DNA of 64,000 nucleotides from Paracoccus sp. N5 (GTDB taxonomy: Bacteria; Pseudomonadota; Alphaproteobacteria; Rhodobacterales; Rhodobacteraceae): assembly GCF_000371965.1 (NCBI RefSeq), contig NZ_AQUO01000002.1:264001-328000 (forward strand), in the 5' to 3' direction. Positions 40,819 through 49,822 of this stretch are shown one piece after another; position 1 is the first letter of the stretch, and each line of letters opens with the position of its first letter. The notes beneath the pieces are model-generated. The model had not been told where the DNA came from. It did not search any database and was given only the letters and a program-made list of their open reading frames with translations. Made by a program: the position numbers and the translations under genes.

Positions 40819-41046
40819 ATGCCGACCCGATGGCCCGTCTGGAAACTCGCGATCCTGCTCTATGTCTTTGCGGCGGGGGCGGTGGCGATCAATCTTTTCA
40901 TGCTGGGCCTGCTCAGCCAGGCCTTCGGGTTGACGGCGCTGTCGCCGCGCGCCGCGCTGGCCTGGTCGGTGCCGCTGGGCGTTCCCGCGGCCTGGCTTGC
41001 CGGGCGCTGGGTCTCTCGCCTTCTGGATGAAGCCCGCGAAGGTTGA
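40819..41046 (+). CDS. Small two-segment membrane protein between norC and nosR
   Basis: A 75-aa protein starting MPTRWPVWKLAILLYVFAAG after AGGAGAACCCC. Two hydrophobic helices (about 9-32 and 44-62) are followed by a charged tail (RWVSRLLDEAREG). I do not recognise the family. A small gene called nosC stands before nosR in Paracoccus nos clusters, and this one is in that position. It has no Cys, so it does not carry the metal-binding motif I recall for NosC. It is divergent from norC and shares its control region. A role in NorCB or NosR assembly is a guess from position. Confidence 0.65.
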   Translation: MPTRWPVWKLAILLYVFAAGAVAINLFMLGLLSQAFGLTALSPRAALAWSVPLGVPAAWLAGRWVSRLLDEAREG

Positions 41047-41056
41047 CCAAAGGCAA
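41043..41056. promoter_or_regulatory. NNR/FNR-like box before nosR (one mismatch)
   Basis: TTGACCAAAGGCAA differs from TTGAC-N4-GTCAA at one base. It is centred about 111 bp before the nosR start at 41161 and overlaps the end of the small membrane-protein gene. nosR transcription in Paracoccus depends on NNR and FnrP, so a site here is expected, but the match is imperfect. Confidence 0.5.
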
Positions 41057-41160
41057 TTCAGCGGTTTTCATGTCGATACCGGCCAAGTTGTTCTGGCGCA
41101 ATGTTACCGACACCCAACCGCGCCATGGTCGGTGCGCATGCTGTCCAGCCGGAGCGTCAG

Positions 41161-43440
41161 ATGGCCATTTCGCATCTTCTGCAATCTGCCCGCCGGGGCC
41201 TGTGGCTGGCTGCGCTGTGCCTGCTCTTGCCGCTTGTCTGCGGCGCCGCCCAGGCGCTGACCCTGGCCGAGGCGCTGGACAAGACCCCGCCCACGCAGCT
41301 TTTCGCCGAGGCCGATGCCTATGGTGCGCCGCAGGGCGATCCGGCCATCGTGCCGGTGCTGAAGGGCGGCGAGACGCTGGGATACGCCTATCTCAACAGC
41401 GATTTCACCGCCTCGACCGGCTATTCCGGCAAGCCGATCCGGATCGTCGTCGGCATTGACGCCAAGGGCGTGATCCGCGGCATCAACCTGGTCGAGCATC
41501 ACGAGCCGATCGTGCTGATCGGCATCCCCGAGGCCAAGGTCCTGGCGGCGCTGAACGGGCTGATCGGCACCGACCTGGGCCGCGTCGCGCGCGGCGAGGT
41601 GAAGCCGCCGCAGGCCGAGATCGTCTCGGGCGCCACGGTGACGGTGCTGGTGATGGGTGACAGCATCGTGCGCTCGGCGGTCAAGCTGATCCGCTCGGGC
41701 CGGCTCGACGGCAGCGCCGCCGGGCCCGCGCCCCAGGCGGTGCGGCGCGAGCTGGACCCGGCCGTGACCCAGACCGCGGACTGGCAGACGCTTCTGGGCG
41801 ACGGCTCGGTGCGCGGGCTGGTGCTGAGCGTGGGCGAGGTCAGCAAGGCCTTCGCCGATGCCGGCCAGGCCGCCGCCGCCGGCCACCCCGAGTCCGCCGA
41901 CCCCGAGGCGGGTTTCATCGACCTTTACCTGGCCCCGGTCTCGGTCCCCGCCATCGGCCGCAGCCTGCTGGGCGACGTCGCCTATGACCGGCTGGCCGCC
42001 AGGCTGAAGCCCGGCCAGTCGGCGCTGCTGGTGGCGGGCGACGGCGCCTATTCCTTCAAGGGCTCGGGCTATGTGCGCGGCGGCATCTTCGACCGCATCG
42101 AGCTGATGCAGGACGGCCAGGGCCTGCGCTTCAAGGACCACGACCACACCCGCATCCCGGTGCTGGCCGCAGCGGGCGCGCCGCGGCTGAAGGAGATCGC
42201 GCTTTTCGTGGTGCCGCAGGATTTCACCTTCGACGTGACCCAGCCCTTCGACCTGCAATTGCTGGTCCAGCGCCAGACCCAGGGCCGCGACAAGGCCACG
42301 CTGCCCTTCGACCTGGCCTATCAGATCCCGGAGCGCTATCTGCTGCCGGCCCCGGAGCCCGAGCCGACGCCCGCCGCCCAGCCCGAGCCGCAGGCCCGCG
42401 CCCAGGTCGGCCAGCCCGCGCCCGAGGACGACGGCCCGGCGCTGTGGAAAAGCATGTGGCAGATGAACCATGTCCAGATCGCCATCCTTGGCGTGGCGCT
42501 GGCGGTGCTGACGGCGATCTTCTTCTTCCAGGACGTGCTGACGAAATACCCGCGCACCTTCCTGTGGGTGCGGCGCGCCTATCTGACCTTCACCCTGGTC
42601 TGGCTGGGCTGGATGGTCCATACCCAGCTGTCGGTCGTGAACGTGCTGACCTTCTTCAACGCGCTGCTCTCGGGCTTTTCCTGGGAATATTTCCTGTCGG
42701 CGCCTCTGGTCTTCATCCTGTGGTGTTCGGTCGCGGCTGGGCTGCTGTTCTGGGGCCGCGGGCCGTTCTGCGGCTGGCTTTGCCCCTTCGGCGCGCTGCA
42801 AGAGCTTTCGAACACCGTCGCGCGCTGGCTGCGCTTTCCGCAGATCACCCTGCCCTGGGGGCTGCACGAGCGGCTGTGGCCGATCAAATACATGATCTTC
42901 CTGGGGCTTTTCGGCCTGTCGCTTTACTCGCTCTCGGATGCCGAGATCTATGCCGAGGTCGAGCCGTTCAAGACCGCGATCATCCTGAAATTCATGCGCG
43001 AATGGGGCTTCGTGCTGTTCGCGCTGGCCTGCCTGCTGCCGGGGCTGTTCATCGAGCGCTTCTATTGCCGCTATATGTGCCCGCTCGGCGCGGCGCTGGC
43101 GATCCCGGGGCGGATGCGCATGTTCGAATGGCTGAAACGCTGGCCGGAATGCGGCAGCCCCTGCCAGCGCTGTGCCAACGATTGCCCGGTCCAGGCCATC
43201 CACCCCGAGGGCCAGATCAACGTCAACGAATGCATCTACTGCATGAATTGCCAGGTGCTCTATCACGACGACACCCGCTGCCCGCACATGATCACCGTCA
43301 AGGCCCGCCGCGAAAAGATCGCCCGCAGCGCCGCGCCGAAGCCGGCGCCCGCCGCGGCGCCCGGGACGGCCCGCGAACAACCCCCGGCCTTCCGCGCGCA
43401 GCAGGCCGCAACGCAACCCCCCGATCTCAAAGGAGCTTGA
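41161..43440 (+). CDS. nosR: NosR, membrane flavo-iron-sulfur protein for N2O reductase
   Basis: A 759-aa polytopic protein needed for electron supply to, and activity of, NosZ. A signal-like segment (about 10-33) precedes a periplasmic FMN-binding domain with the flavinylation motif EIVSGATVTVL (about residue 160), the target of NosX. Several membrane helices follow. RGPFCGWLCPFGALQEL and FYCRYMCPLGAAL are the paired C-x3-CP motifs of NosR/NapH-type proteins. The C-terminus carries two [4Fe-4S] sites (CQRCANDCP and CIYCMNC) and a Pro/Ala-rich tail. ATG 41161 gives the family N-terminus, with an upstream GGAG. nosZ begins one base after its stop. Confidence 0.95.
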   Translation: MAISHLLQSARRGLWLAALCLLLPLVCGAAQALTLAEALDKTPPTQLFAEADAYGAPQGDPAIVPVLKGGETLGYAYLNSDFTASTGYSGKPIRIVVGIDAKGVIRGINLVEHHEPIVLIGIPEAKVLAALNGLIGTDLGRVARGEVKPPQAEIVSGATVTVLVMGDSIVRSAVKLIRSGRLDGSAAGPAPQAVRRELDPAVTQTADWQTLLGDGSVRGLVLSVGEVSKAFADAGQAAAAGHPESADPEAGFIDLYLAPVSVPAIGRSLLGDVAYDRLAARLKPGQSALLVAGDGAYSFKGSGYVRGGIFDRIELMQDGQGLRFKDHDHTRIPVLAAAGAPRLKEIALFVVPQDFTFDVTQPFDLQLLVQRQTQGRDKATLPFDLAYQIPERYLLPAPEPEPTPAAQPEPQARAQVGQPAPEDDGPALWKSMWQMNHVQIAILGVALAVLTAIFFFQDVLTKYPRTFLWVRRAYLTFTLVWLGWMVHTQLSVVNVLTFFNALLSGFSWEYFLSAPLVFILWCSVAAGLLFWGRGPFCGWLCPFGALQELSNTVARWLRFPQITLPWGLHERLWPIKYMIFLGLFGLSLYSLSDAEIYAEVEPFKTAIILKFMREWGFVLFALACLLPGLFIERFYCRYMCPLGAALAIPGRMRMFEWLKRWPECGSPCQRCANDCPVQAIHPEGQINVNECIYCMNCQVLYHDDTRCPHMITVKARREKIARSAAPKPAPAAAPGTAREQPPAFRAQQAATQPPDLKGA

Positions 43441-43441
43441 G

Positions 43442-45370
43442 ATGACCGAAGACAGTGATATGCGGCTGAACCGCCGCCAGTTGCTTGGCAGCACGGTGGC
43501 CGCCGCCGCCGGCGGCCTGGCGCCGCGCGCCGTGATCGGTGCGGGCGCCGGCCTTGCCGCGGCTGCCGCCGCCGGCCCGGCCTTGGCGCAGGGCTCACCC
43601 GGCAACCAGGAATATGTCGTGCATCCGGGCGAGCTGGACGAATACTATGTCTTTGTCTCGGGCGGCCAGTCCGGCGAGATCCGCATCGTCGGCCTGCCCT
43701 CGATGCGCGAATTGATGCGCATTCCGGTCTTCAACCGCGACGGCGCCACCGGCTGGGGCCAGACCAACGAATCGCGCAAGGTGCTGACCGAGGGGCTGAC
43801 CCCCGAGACGGTCGAGTTCCTGAAGGACAAGGGCGGCGTCTACCTGAACGGCGATCTGCACCATCCGCATCCGTCGCAAACGGACGGCACCTATGACGGC
43901 CGCTATCTTTTTGCCAATGACAAGGCCAATACCCGCGTCTGCCGCGTCCGTCTGGACGTGATGAAATGCGACAAGATCATCGAACTGCCCAACCAGCACA
44001 CCGTGCACGGGCTGCGGGTGCAGAAATATCCCCGCACCGGCTATGTATTCGCCAATGGCGAGGACGGCGTGCCGCTGCCCAACGACGGCACCGTGCTGGA
44101 TGATCCCAAGCAGTATTTCTCGATCTTCTCGGCCATCGACGGCGACACGATGCAGGTGGCCTGGCAGATCAAGGTGGACGGCAACCTCGACAACGTCGAT
44201 GCCGACTACCAGGGCAAATACGCCTTTGCGACCTGCTACAACTCGGAAGGCGGCGTGACGCTGGAAGAGACGATGGAGAAGGACCAGGACTGGCTGACCG
44301 TCTTCAACATCCAGGCCATCGAGGCCGCCGTGAAGGCCGAGGAAGGCGAGGTCATGAACGGCGTGCGCGTGCTGGACGGCACCGGCGAAAAGAACAAGCT
44401 GGTGCGCTATATCCCGGTGCCGAACGGCCCGCATGGCATCAACACCGCGCCGGACGGCATCCATATCGTCGCCGCCGGCAAGCTGTCGCCTACGGTCACC
44501 GTCTTCGACGTGCGCAAGTTCGACGACCTCTTCGCCGACAAGATCGAGGGCCGCGACTGCGTGGTGGCCGAGCCGGAGCTGGGCCTCGGCCCGCTGCACA
44601 CCGCCTATGACGGCAAGGGCAACGCCTATACCACGCTGTTCATCGACAGCCAGATTTGCAAGTGGAACATCGAGGACGCCATCAAGGCTTATCAGGGCGA
44701 GAAGGTCGATCCGATCCGGCAGAAGCTGGACGTGCACTACCAGCCCGGCCACAACCACAGCTCGATGGGCCAGACCAAGGAAGCGGATGGCAAATGGCTG
44801 ATCTCGCTCAACAAGTTCTCGAAGGACCGCTTCCTGAACGTCGGTCCGCTGAAGCCGGAATGCGACCAGCTGATCGACATCTCGGGCGACGAGATGAAGA
44901 TCGTGCACGACAACCCGACCTTTGCCGAACCGCATGACGCGACCATCGTGCATGCCTCGAAGATCAACCCGGTCTCGGTCTGGGACCGCAACGATCCGTT
45001 CTTTGCCGATGCCGTGAAACAGGCCGAGGCCGACGGCATCGACCTGACGGCCGACAGCGAGGTGATCCGCGACGGCGACAAGGTCCGGGTCTACATGACC
45101 TCCTCGGCGCCGGCCTTCGGGCTCGACAGCTTCACCGTCAAGCAGGGCGACGAGGTCACGGTCTATGTCACCAACATCGACGATGTCGAGGACCTGACCC
45201 ACGGCTTTTCGATCATCAACTACGGCATCAACATGGAGGTGGCGCCGCAGGCGACCGCATCCGTCACCTTCAAGGCCGACCGGCCGGGCGTCTACTGGTA
45301 TTACTGCTCGTGGTTCTGCCATGCCATGCACATGGAGATGAAGGGCCGCATGCTGGTGGAAAAAGCCTGA
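43442..45370 (+). CDS. nosZ: Nitrous oxide reductase NosZ (clade I, Tat-exported)
   Basis: A 642-aa precursor of the periplasmic copper enzyme that reduces N2O to N2. The twin-Arg signal LNRRQLLGSTV makes it Tat-dependent, typical of clade I. His ligands of the CuZ cluster are scattered through the beta-propeller: DLHHPHPS, HTVHGLRV, GPHGINTA, GPLHTAYDG, HYQPGHNHSSMG and EPHDATIVH. The C-terminal cupredoxin domain holds CuA in YYCSWFCHAMHMEM, with both Cys, the His and the Met present. AAAGGAGCTTGAG precedes ATG 43442. The stop overlaps the nosD start (TGATG). Confidence 0.98.
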   Translation: MTEDSDMRLNRRQLLGSTVAAAAGGLAPRAVIGAGAGLAAAAAAGPALAQGSPGNQEYVVHPGELDEYYVFVSGGQSGEIRIVGLPSMRELMRIPVFNRDGATGWGQTNESRKVLTEGLTPETVEFLKDKGGVYLNGDLHHPHPSQTDGTYDGRYLFANDKANTRVCRVRLDVMKCDKIIELPNQHTVHGLRVQKYPRTGYVFANGEDGVPLPNDGTVLDDPKQYFSIFSAIDGDTMQVAWQIKVDGNLDNVDADYQGKYAFATCYNSEGGVTLEETMEKDQDWLTVFNIQAIEAAVKAEEGEVMNGVRVLDGTGEKNKLVRYIPVPNGPHGINTAPDGIHIVAAGKLSPTVTVFDVRKFDDLFADKIEGRDCVVAEPELGLGPLHTAYDGKGNAYTTLFIDSQICKWNIEDAIKAYQGEKVDPIRQKLDVHYQPGHNHSSMGQTKEADGKWLISLNKFSKDRFLNVGPLKPECDQLIDISGDEMKIVHDNPTFAEPHDATIVHASKINPVSVWDRNDPFFADAVKQAEADGIDLTADSEVIRDGDKVRVYMTSSAPAFGLDSFTVKQGDEVTVYVTNIDDVEDLTHGFSIINYGINMEVAPQATASVTFKADRPGVYWYYCSWFCHAMHMEMKGRMLVEKA

Positions 45371-46695
45371 TGCGCCTGTCCCTTGCCCTGCTGCTGATCT
45401 GCCTGGCCTCGCCGCTTGCGGCGCGGGTCTGGCAGCCGGCCGACGATGCCGCGCTGGCATCGGCGCTGGCCCAGGCGCGGGCAGGGGACGAGATCGTGCT
45501 GGGGGCCGGGCGCTGGCGCGGCCCCCTGCTGGTCGAGACGCCGCTGACCCTGCGCGGCGAAGCCGGCGCCGTGGTGGACGGCCGGGGCCAGGGCCATGTG
45601 ATCGCGGTCGATGCCCCGGAGGTGCGCATCACCGGACTTGCCGTCACCGGCTCGGGCAGCGACCTCGACCGGATGGATTCCGGCATCTTCCTGACCAAGC
45701 GCGCCACCGGTGCGCGCGTGGACGGCAATGTGCTGACCGACAACCTGCACGGCATCCGCATCCAGGGCGCGCGCGACAGCCTGGTGGCCGACAACCGCAT
45801 CGAGGGCCGGCGCGGCCGGCAATCCGAGCTTGGCAACGGCGTCAGCGTCTGGAACGCCCCCGGCGCCGTGGTCGAGGGCAACAAGATCACCCTTGGCCGC
45901 GACGGCATCTTCGTCTCGGTCTCCAAGAAGAACGTGTTCCGGGGCAACGACATCCAGGGCACCCGCTTCGCCATCCATTACATGAACACCGCCGACAGCA
46001 CGATCGAGGGGAACCGCTCGCGCGACAATACAATGGGTTACGCGATCATGTTCTCAAACCGGTTGAAGATCGTCGGCAATAGCTCGGATAACGACCGCGA
46101 CTATGGCCTGCTCTTGAATTCGGCCAATCATTCGGTGATCGAGGGCAATGTCGTCACCGGCCATCCCGCCGCCGAGCAACGCTGGCGCGACAGCGGCCAA
46201 AGCGCCGAGGCCGGCGTCCCCGCCGCCGATCCGGCCGCGGCGGGCAGCCGCATCGCGCCGGAAAAATGCGTCTTCATCTATGACACCAACAAGAACAGCT
46301 TCATCGGCAACCGCTTCGAGGGCTGCGCCATCGGCGTGCATTTCACCGCCGGCGCCGAGGGCAACCGCATGAGCCGCAACGATTTCATCGGCAACCGCAT
46401 CCAAGTGAAATATGTCGGCACCCGCTATCTGGAATGGTCGCTGGACGGCATCGGCAACTACTGGTCCGACAATGCCGCCTTCGACCTGGACGGCGACGGA
46501 TTGGCCGACAGCCCCTATCGCCCGAACGACATGGTGGACAAGGTGATGTGGACCGCGCCGCAGGCCCGGCTGCTCTTGACCAGCCCCGCCGTGCAGATCC
46601 TGCGTTTCGCGCAAAGCCGCTTTCCGGCGCTGCTGCCGGGCGGCGTCACCGACAGCCATGCGCTGATGCGCCCGAATTCCGAAAGGCCGCTGTAG
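45370..46695 (+). CDS. nosD: NosD, periplasmic beta-helix copper-cluster maturation protein
   Basis: A 441-aa periplasmic protein. The signal peptide is residues 1-18 (LALLLICLASPLAA|RVW). The rest is a right-handed beta-helix of CASH/NosD repeats, with recurring N-x-I/V and G-N-x-F turns such as GNVLTDNLHGIRIQGAR, GNDIQGTRFAIHYMN and GNRFEGCAIGVHF. NosD with the NosFY ABC transporter supplies sulfur or copper-sulfur units for CuZ assembly in NosZ. The ATG overlaps the nosZ stop, and nosF starts immediately after its own stop, so the genes are tightly coupled. Confidence 0.95.
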   Translation: MRLSLALLLICLASPLAARVWQPADDAALASALAQARAGDEIVLGAGRWRGPLLVETPLTLRGEAGAVVDGRGQGHVIAVDAPEVRITGLAVTGSGSDLDRMDSGIFLTKRATGARVDGNVLTDNLHGIRIQGARDSLVADNRIEGRRGRQSELGNGVSVWNAPGAVVEGNKITLGRDGIFVSVSKKNVFRGNDIQGTRFAIHYMNTADSTIEGNRSRDNTMGYAIMFSNRLKIVGNSSDNDRDYGLLLNSANHSVIEGNVVTGHPAAEQRWRDSGQSAEAGVPAADPAAAGSRIAPEKCVFIYDTNKNSFIGNRFEGCAIGVHFTAGAEGNRMSRNDFIGNRIQVKYVGTRYLEWSLDGIGNYWSDNAAFDLDGDGLADSPYRPNDMVDKVMWTAPQARLLLTSPAVQILRFAQSRFPALLPGGVTDSHALMRPNSERPL

Positions 46696-47529
46696 ATGAC
46701 CGTGATCCTCGACCGCGTCAGCAAGCTCTACAGCGGCCGCGCCGTGGTCAGCGACCTCAGCTATGCGCTGGAACCGGGGCAGGTGGTGGCGCTGGTCGGC
46801 CATAACGGCGCCGGCAAGACCACGCAGATCAAGATGATGCTGGGCTTGACCCGCCCCGATGCCGGCGAGCTGACCGTGCTGGGCGCCGATCCCGGCGACA
46901 AGGCGGCGCGGCGCGCGCTCGGCTATCTGCCCGAAAGCGTGCAGTTCCACCTGGCCTTTTCCGGGCGCGAGACGCTGGGCTTCTATGCCCGGCTCAAGGG
47001 CCTGCCGGCGCGCGGACATGACGCGCTTTTCGCCCGCGTCGGCCTGTCCGAGGCCGCCGACCGGCCGGTGCGCACCTATTCCAAGGGCATGCGGCAACGC
47101 CTGGGCCTGGCGCAGGCGCTGCTGGGCGACCCGCGCCTGCTGCTCCTGGACGAGCCGACCTCGGGCCTCGACCCGGCCCTGCGGCGCGAGCTTTACGGCA
47201 TCGTCGCCGAGCGGGCACGGGCGGGGGCGACGGTGCTTTTGTCCTCGCACGCGCTGACCGAGCTGGAAGGCCACGCCGAGCGGGTCATCGTCATCAACCG
47301 GGGCCGCAAGATCGCCGACGGCACGCTGGAGGAGTTGCGCGCGCTGGCCGGGCTGCCCTCGCGCCTGCATTGCGTCATCGACGGCGCGCCGCGGCGGATC
47401 GAGCTGACCCAGGCCGAAAAGCCCCCCGTGCTGCGGTCGCTCCTGGACCAGGGCGCGACCCGGATCACGCTCGAGGATCCCAGCCTTGACGACATCTATG
47501 CCCATTTCCTGCAATGCGAGGCCGCCTGA
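46696..47529 (+). CDS. nosF: NosF, ABC transporter ATP-binding protein for NosZ maturation
   Basis: A 277-aa ABC ATPase with Walker A GHNGAGKTT (about 36-44), signature YSKGMRQRLGLAQALL, Walker B RLLLLDEPTSGLDP and the switch His in LSSHALTELEGH. The C-terminal extension, with LEDPSLDDIYAHFL, matches NosF. With NosY it forms the inner-membrane transporter that feeds NosD. Its start directly abuts the nosD stop, and its stop overlaps the nosY ATG. Confidence 0.95.
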   Translation: MTVILDRVSKLYSGRAVVSDLSYALEPGQVVALVGHNGAGKTTQIKMMLGLTRPDAGELTVLGADPGDKAARRALGYLPESVQFHLAFSGRETLGFYARLKGLPARGHDALFARVGLSEAADRPVRTYSKGMRQRLGLAQALLGDPRLLLLDEPTSGLDPALRRELYGIVAERARAGATVLLSSHALTELEGHAERVIVINRGRKIADGTLEELRALAGLPSRLHCVIDGAPRRIELTQAEKPPVLRSLLDQGATRITLEDPSLDDIYAHFLQCEAA

Positions 47530-48347
47530 TGTCCGCGATCCTGACCATTGCCCGCCGCGAACTGGCCGAAGGCGTGCGCAACCGCTGGGTGGTCTCGATG
47601 ACCGCCGTCATGGCGGCGCTGGCCGGGGCCATCGCGGCGCTCGGCTCGGCCCCGACCGGCTCGACCGCGACCGGGGCGCTGGACGTGGTGGTGGTGGGGC
47701 TGGCGAGCCTGACCATCTTCCTGGTGCCGCTCATTGCGCTGCTGCTCTCGCATGACAGCATCACCCGCGAGGCCGAGCGCGGCACGCTGCTGCTGTTGCT
47801 CAGCCATCCGCTGGCGCGCTGGCAGGTCGTCGCCGGCAAGTTCCTGGGCCAGCTGGCCATCCTGGCCCTGGCCACCGTGATCGGCTTCGGCTGCGCCGCC
47901 GTCTTCGTGATCTGGCGCCATGGCGCCGAGGGCTGGCAGGCCTTCGCCTTCATGACCGCCGTCTCGGTGCTGCTGGGCGCGGTCTTCCTGGGGCTGGGGG
48001 TGCTGGCCTCGAGCATGGTGCAGGAAAGCTCGACCGCCGCCGGCATCGCCATCGGGCTGTGGCTGTTCTTCGTCGCGCTTTACGACATGGCGCTGCTGGC
48101 GGCGCTGGTGGCGCGCGGCGGCCATGCCGTGCCGGGCGGGCTGATGGACCTGGCGCTGCTGGCCAATCCGACCGATGCCTATCGCCTGCTGACCTTGGGC
48201 GAGGGCAGTTCCGCCCTGCTGTCGGGCATGGGCGGGGTCTATGACAATTCCCACCTGACGCCCGGGCTGCTGGCCGTGGCGCTGCTGGCCTGGTGCCTGA
48301 CGCCGCTGGCGCTGGCCATGACCGTATTCGCGCGGAGGAACCTATGA
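47529..48347 (+). CDS. nosY: NosY, ABC transporter membrane subunit for NosZ maturation
   Basis: A 272-aa membrane protein with six hydrophobic segments. It begins MSAILTIARRELAEGVRNRWV, a typical NosY start, and has HDSITREAERGTLLLLLSHPLARWQ in the cytoplasmic loop that contacts NosF. The ATG shares one base with the nosF stop (TGATG), and its stop overlaps the nosL start (ATGA). It moves a sulfur species to NosD in the periplasm according to recent work on Pseudomonas NosDFY. Confidence 0.94.
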   Translation: MSAILTIARRELAEGVRNRWVVSMTAVMAALAGAIAALGSAPTGSTATGALDVVVVGLASLTIFLVPLIALLLSHDSITREAERGTLLLLLSHPLARWQVVAGKFLGQLAILALATVIGFGCAAVFVIWRHGAEGWQAFAFMTAVSVLLGAVFLGLGVLASSMVQESSTAAGIAIGLWLFFVALYDMALLAALVARGGHAVPGGLMDLALLANPTDAYRLLTLGEGSSALLSGMGGVYDNSHLTPGLLAVALLAWCLTPLALAMTVFARRNL

Positions 48348-48874
48348 TGAAACCCTTGCTGATCGCCGCCCTGCTGGTGCTGCCGCTGATGGGCTGCAAG
48401 CAGGACGCCACCGCCACCCTGCCGCCCGAGACCATGACCGCCGAGGCCGTGGGCCGCTATTGCGGCATGAACCTGATCGAGCACGAAGGGCCCAAGGGCC
48501 AGGTGGTGCTGTCGAAGGACATGGGCGCCTATTGGTTCTCCTCGGCCCGCGACACGGTGGCCTTCACCATGATGCCGGATGAGGTCAAGGATTACGGCGG
48601 GCTCTATGTCTCGGACATGGCCAAGGCGGAAAGCTGGGCCGATCCCGGCGCCGACAACTGGATCGACGCCCGGAAGGCCTTCTATGTCGTCGGCGCCAAG
48701 GTCGAGGCGGCGATGGGCGGGGCCGAGATCGTGCCCTTCGGCACCCGCGCCGGTGCCGAGGATTTCGCCCGCCAAAAGGGCGGCACGGTGCAGAGCTTCG
48801 ACGAGCTGACCCCGGACGAGGTGCTGGGCGGCGGGGCCGATGCCGACCAGGAGGACGCCGACCATGCGCATTGA
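48344..48874 (+). CDS. nosL: NosL, copper-chaperone lipoprotein
   Basis: A 176-aa lipoprotein. The lipobox LPLMGC places the acylated Cys at about residue 18. RYCGMNLIEHEGPKGQV carries the conserved Cys and Met of the Cu(I) site. A conserved segment, GLYVSDMAKAESWADPG, follows. The C-terminus is acidic and ends in His-Ala-His. NosL delivers Cu(I) for the copper centres of NosZ. ATG 48344 follows CGGAGGAACCT and overlaps the nosY stop. The 3' end overlaps nosX by 11 bp. Confidence 0.93.
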   Translation: MMKPLLIAALLVLPLMGCKQDATATLPPETMTAEAVGRYCGMNLIEHEGPKGQVVLSKDMGAYWFSSARDTVAFTMMPDEVKDYGGLYVSDMAKAESWADPGADNWIDARKAFYVVGAKVEAAMGGAEIVPFGTRAGAEDFARQKGGTVQSFDELTPDEVLGGGADADQEDADHAH

Positions 48875-49793
48875 CCGCCGCCGCTTCCTGACCATCTCGG
48901 CCGCCGTCGCCGGGGCGGCGCTGCTTTCGCCGCGCGGGCTTTTGGCGGCGCCCCAGGCGACGGTCTGGCGCGGCCAGGCCATGGGTGCGCCGACCACGCT
49001 GATCCTGAACCATCCCGACCCGGTCCGCGCCCAGGCCCTGCTGCGCGAGACCGCGGCCGAGCTGCGCCGGCTCGAGGCGATCTTCACCCTCTACCGCGCC
49101 GAATCCGAGCTGTCGCGGCTGAACCGCGACGGATACCTGCTGGCCCCCACCCCCGAGATGCTGGCGGCGCTGCGGCTGGCCTCGGATGTCCATGCCGCGA
49201 CCGGCGGCCGCTTCGACCCGACCGTGCAGCCGCTGTGGCGCGCCTATGCCGCAGGGGATGCGCAGGCCATTGCGGCGGCGCGGCCCAGCCTGGGTTTCCA
49301 GCGCATCCGCATCAGCCGCGAACGCATCCTGATGGCGCCGGGCCAGGCGCTGACGCTGAACGGCATCGCCCAAGGGGTCATCACCGACCGCATCACCGAT
49401 CTGCTGCGCGCCGGCGGGGCCGAGCACACGCTGGTCGACATGGGCGAATTCCGCGCCATCGGCGGGCGCAGCGCGCATGAGCCCTGGGCGGTCACGCTGG
49501 CCGGCGGCGGGCAGGCGCTGCTCACCGACCGCGCGCTGGCCACCACCGAAGCGCGCGGCTTCACCTTCGACGCCGAGGGCCGGCTGCCGCAGCTGATCGA
49601 TCCCGCCACCGGCACGGCGCGCGCCGATTGGGCGCGGGTCTCGGTCATCGCCGACAGCGCCGGACTGGCGGACGGGCTGTCCACCGGGCTCAGCCTTGCC
49701 CCCGAAGCGTCGATCCGCGCGGCGCTCGACCGCCTGCCGGGGGTCGAGGTGCGGGCACTCGACGCCGCCGGGCGGGAGCTGCGCTTTACCTGA
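48864..49793 (+). CDS. nosX: NosX, periplasmic FAD:protein FMN transferase (ApbE family)
   Basis: A 309-aa Tat-exported (RRRFLTISAAVAGAALL) ApbE-type enzyme that attaches FMN to the Ser/Thr of the NosR motif. Family features are GQAMGAPTTLIL, LYRAESELSRLNRDG, GGRFDPTVQPLWRAY, LNGIAQGVITDRI and LVDMGEFRAIGG. IDPATGTARADWARVSV lies near the end. ATG 48864 (MRIDRRRFL) is preferred because it begins the signal peptide directly. It is the last classical gene of nosRZDFYLX. Confidence 0.94.
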   Translation: MRIDRRRFLTISAAVAGAALLSPRGLLAAPQATVWRGQAMGAPTTLILNHPDPVRAQALLRETAAELRRLEAIFTLYRAESELSRLNRDGYLLAPTPEMLAALRLASDVHAATGGRFDPTVQPLWRAYAAGDAQAIAAARPSLGFQRIRISRERILMAPGQALTLNGIAQGVITDRITDLLRAGGAEHTLVDMGEFRAIGGRSAHEPWAVTLAGGGQALLTDRALATTEARGFTFDAEGRLPQLIDPATGTARADWARVSVIADSAGLADGLSTGLSLAPEASIRAALDRLPGVEVRALDAAGRELRFT

Positions 49794-49822
49794 TACGACA
49801 CAGCCACAGGGGAGGAGAGCCC

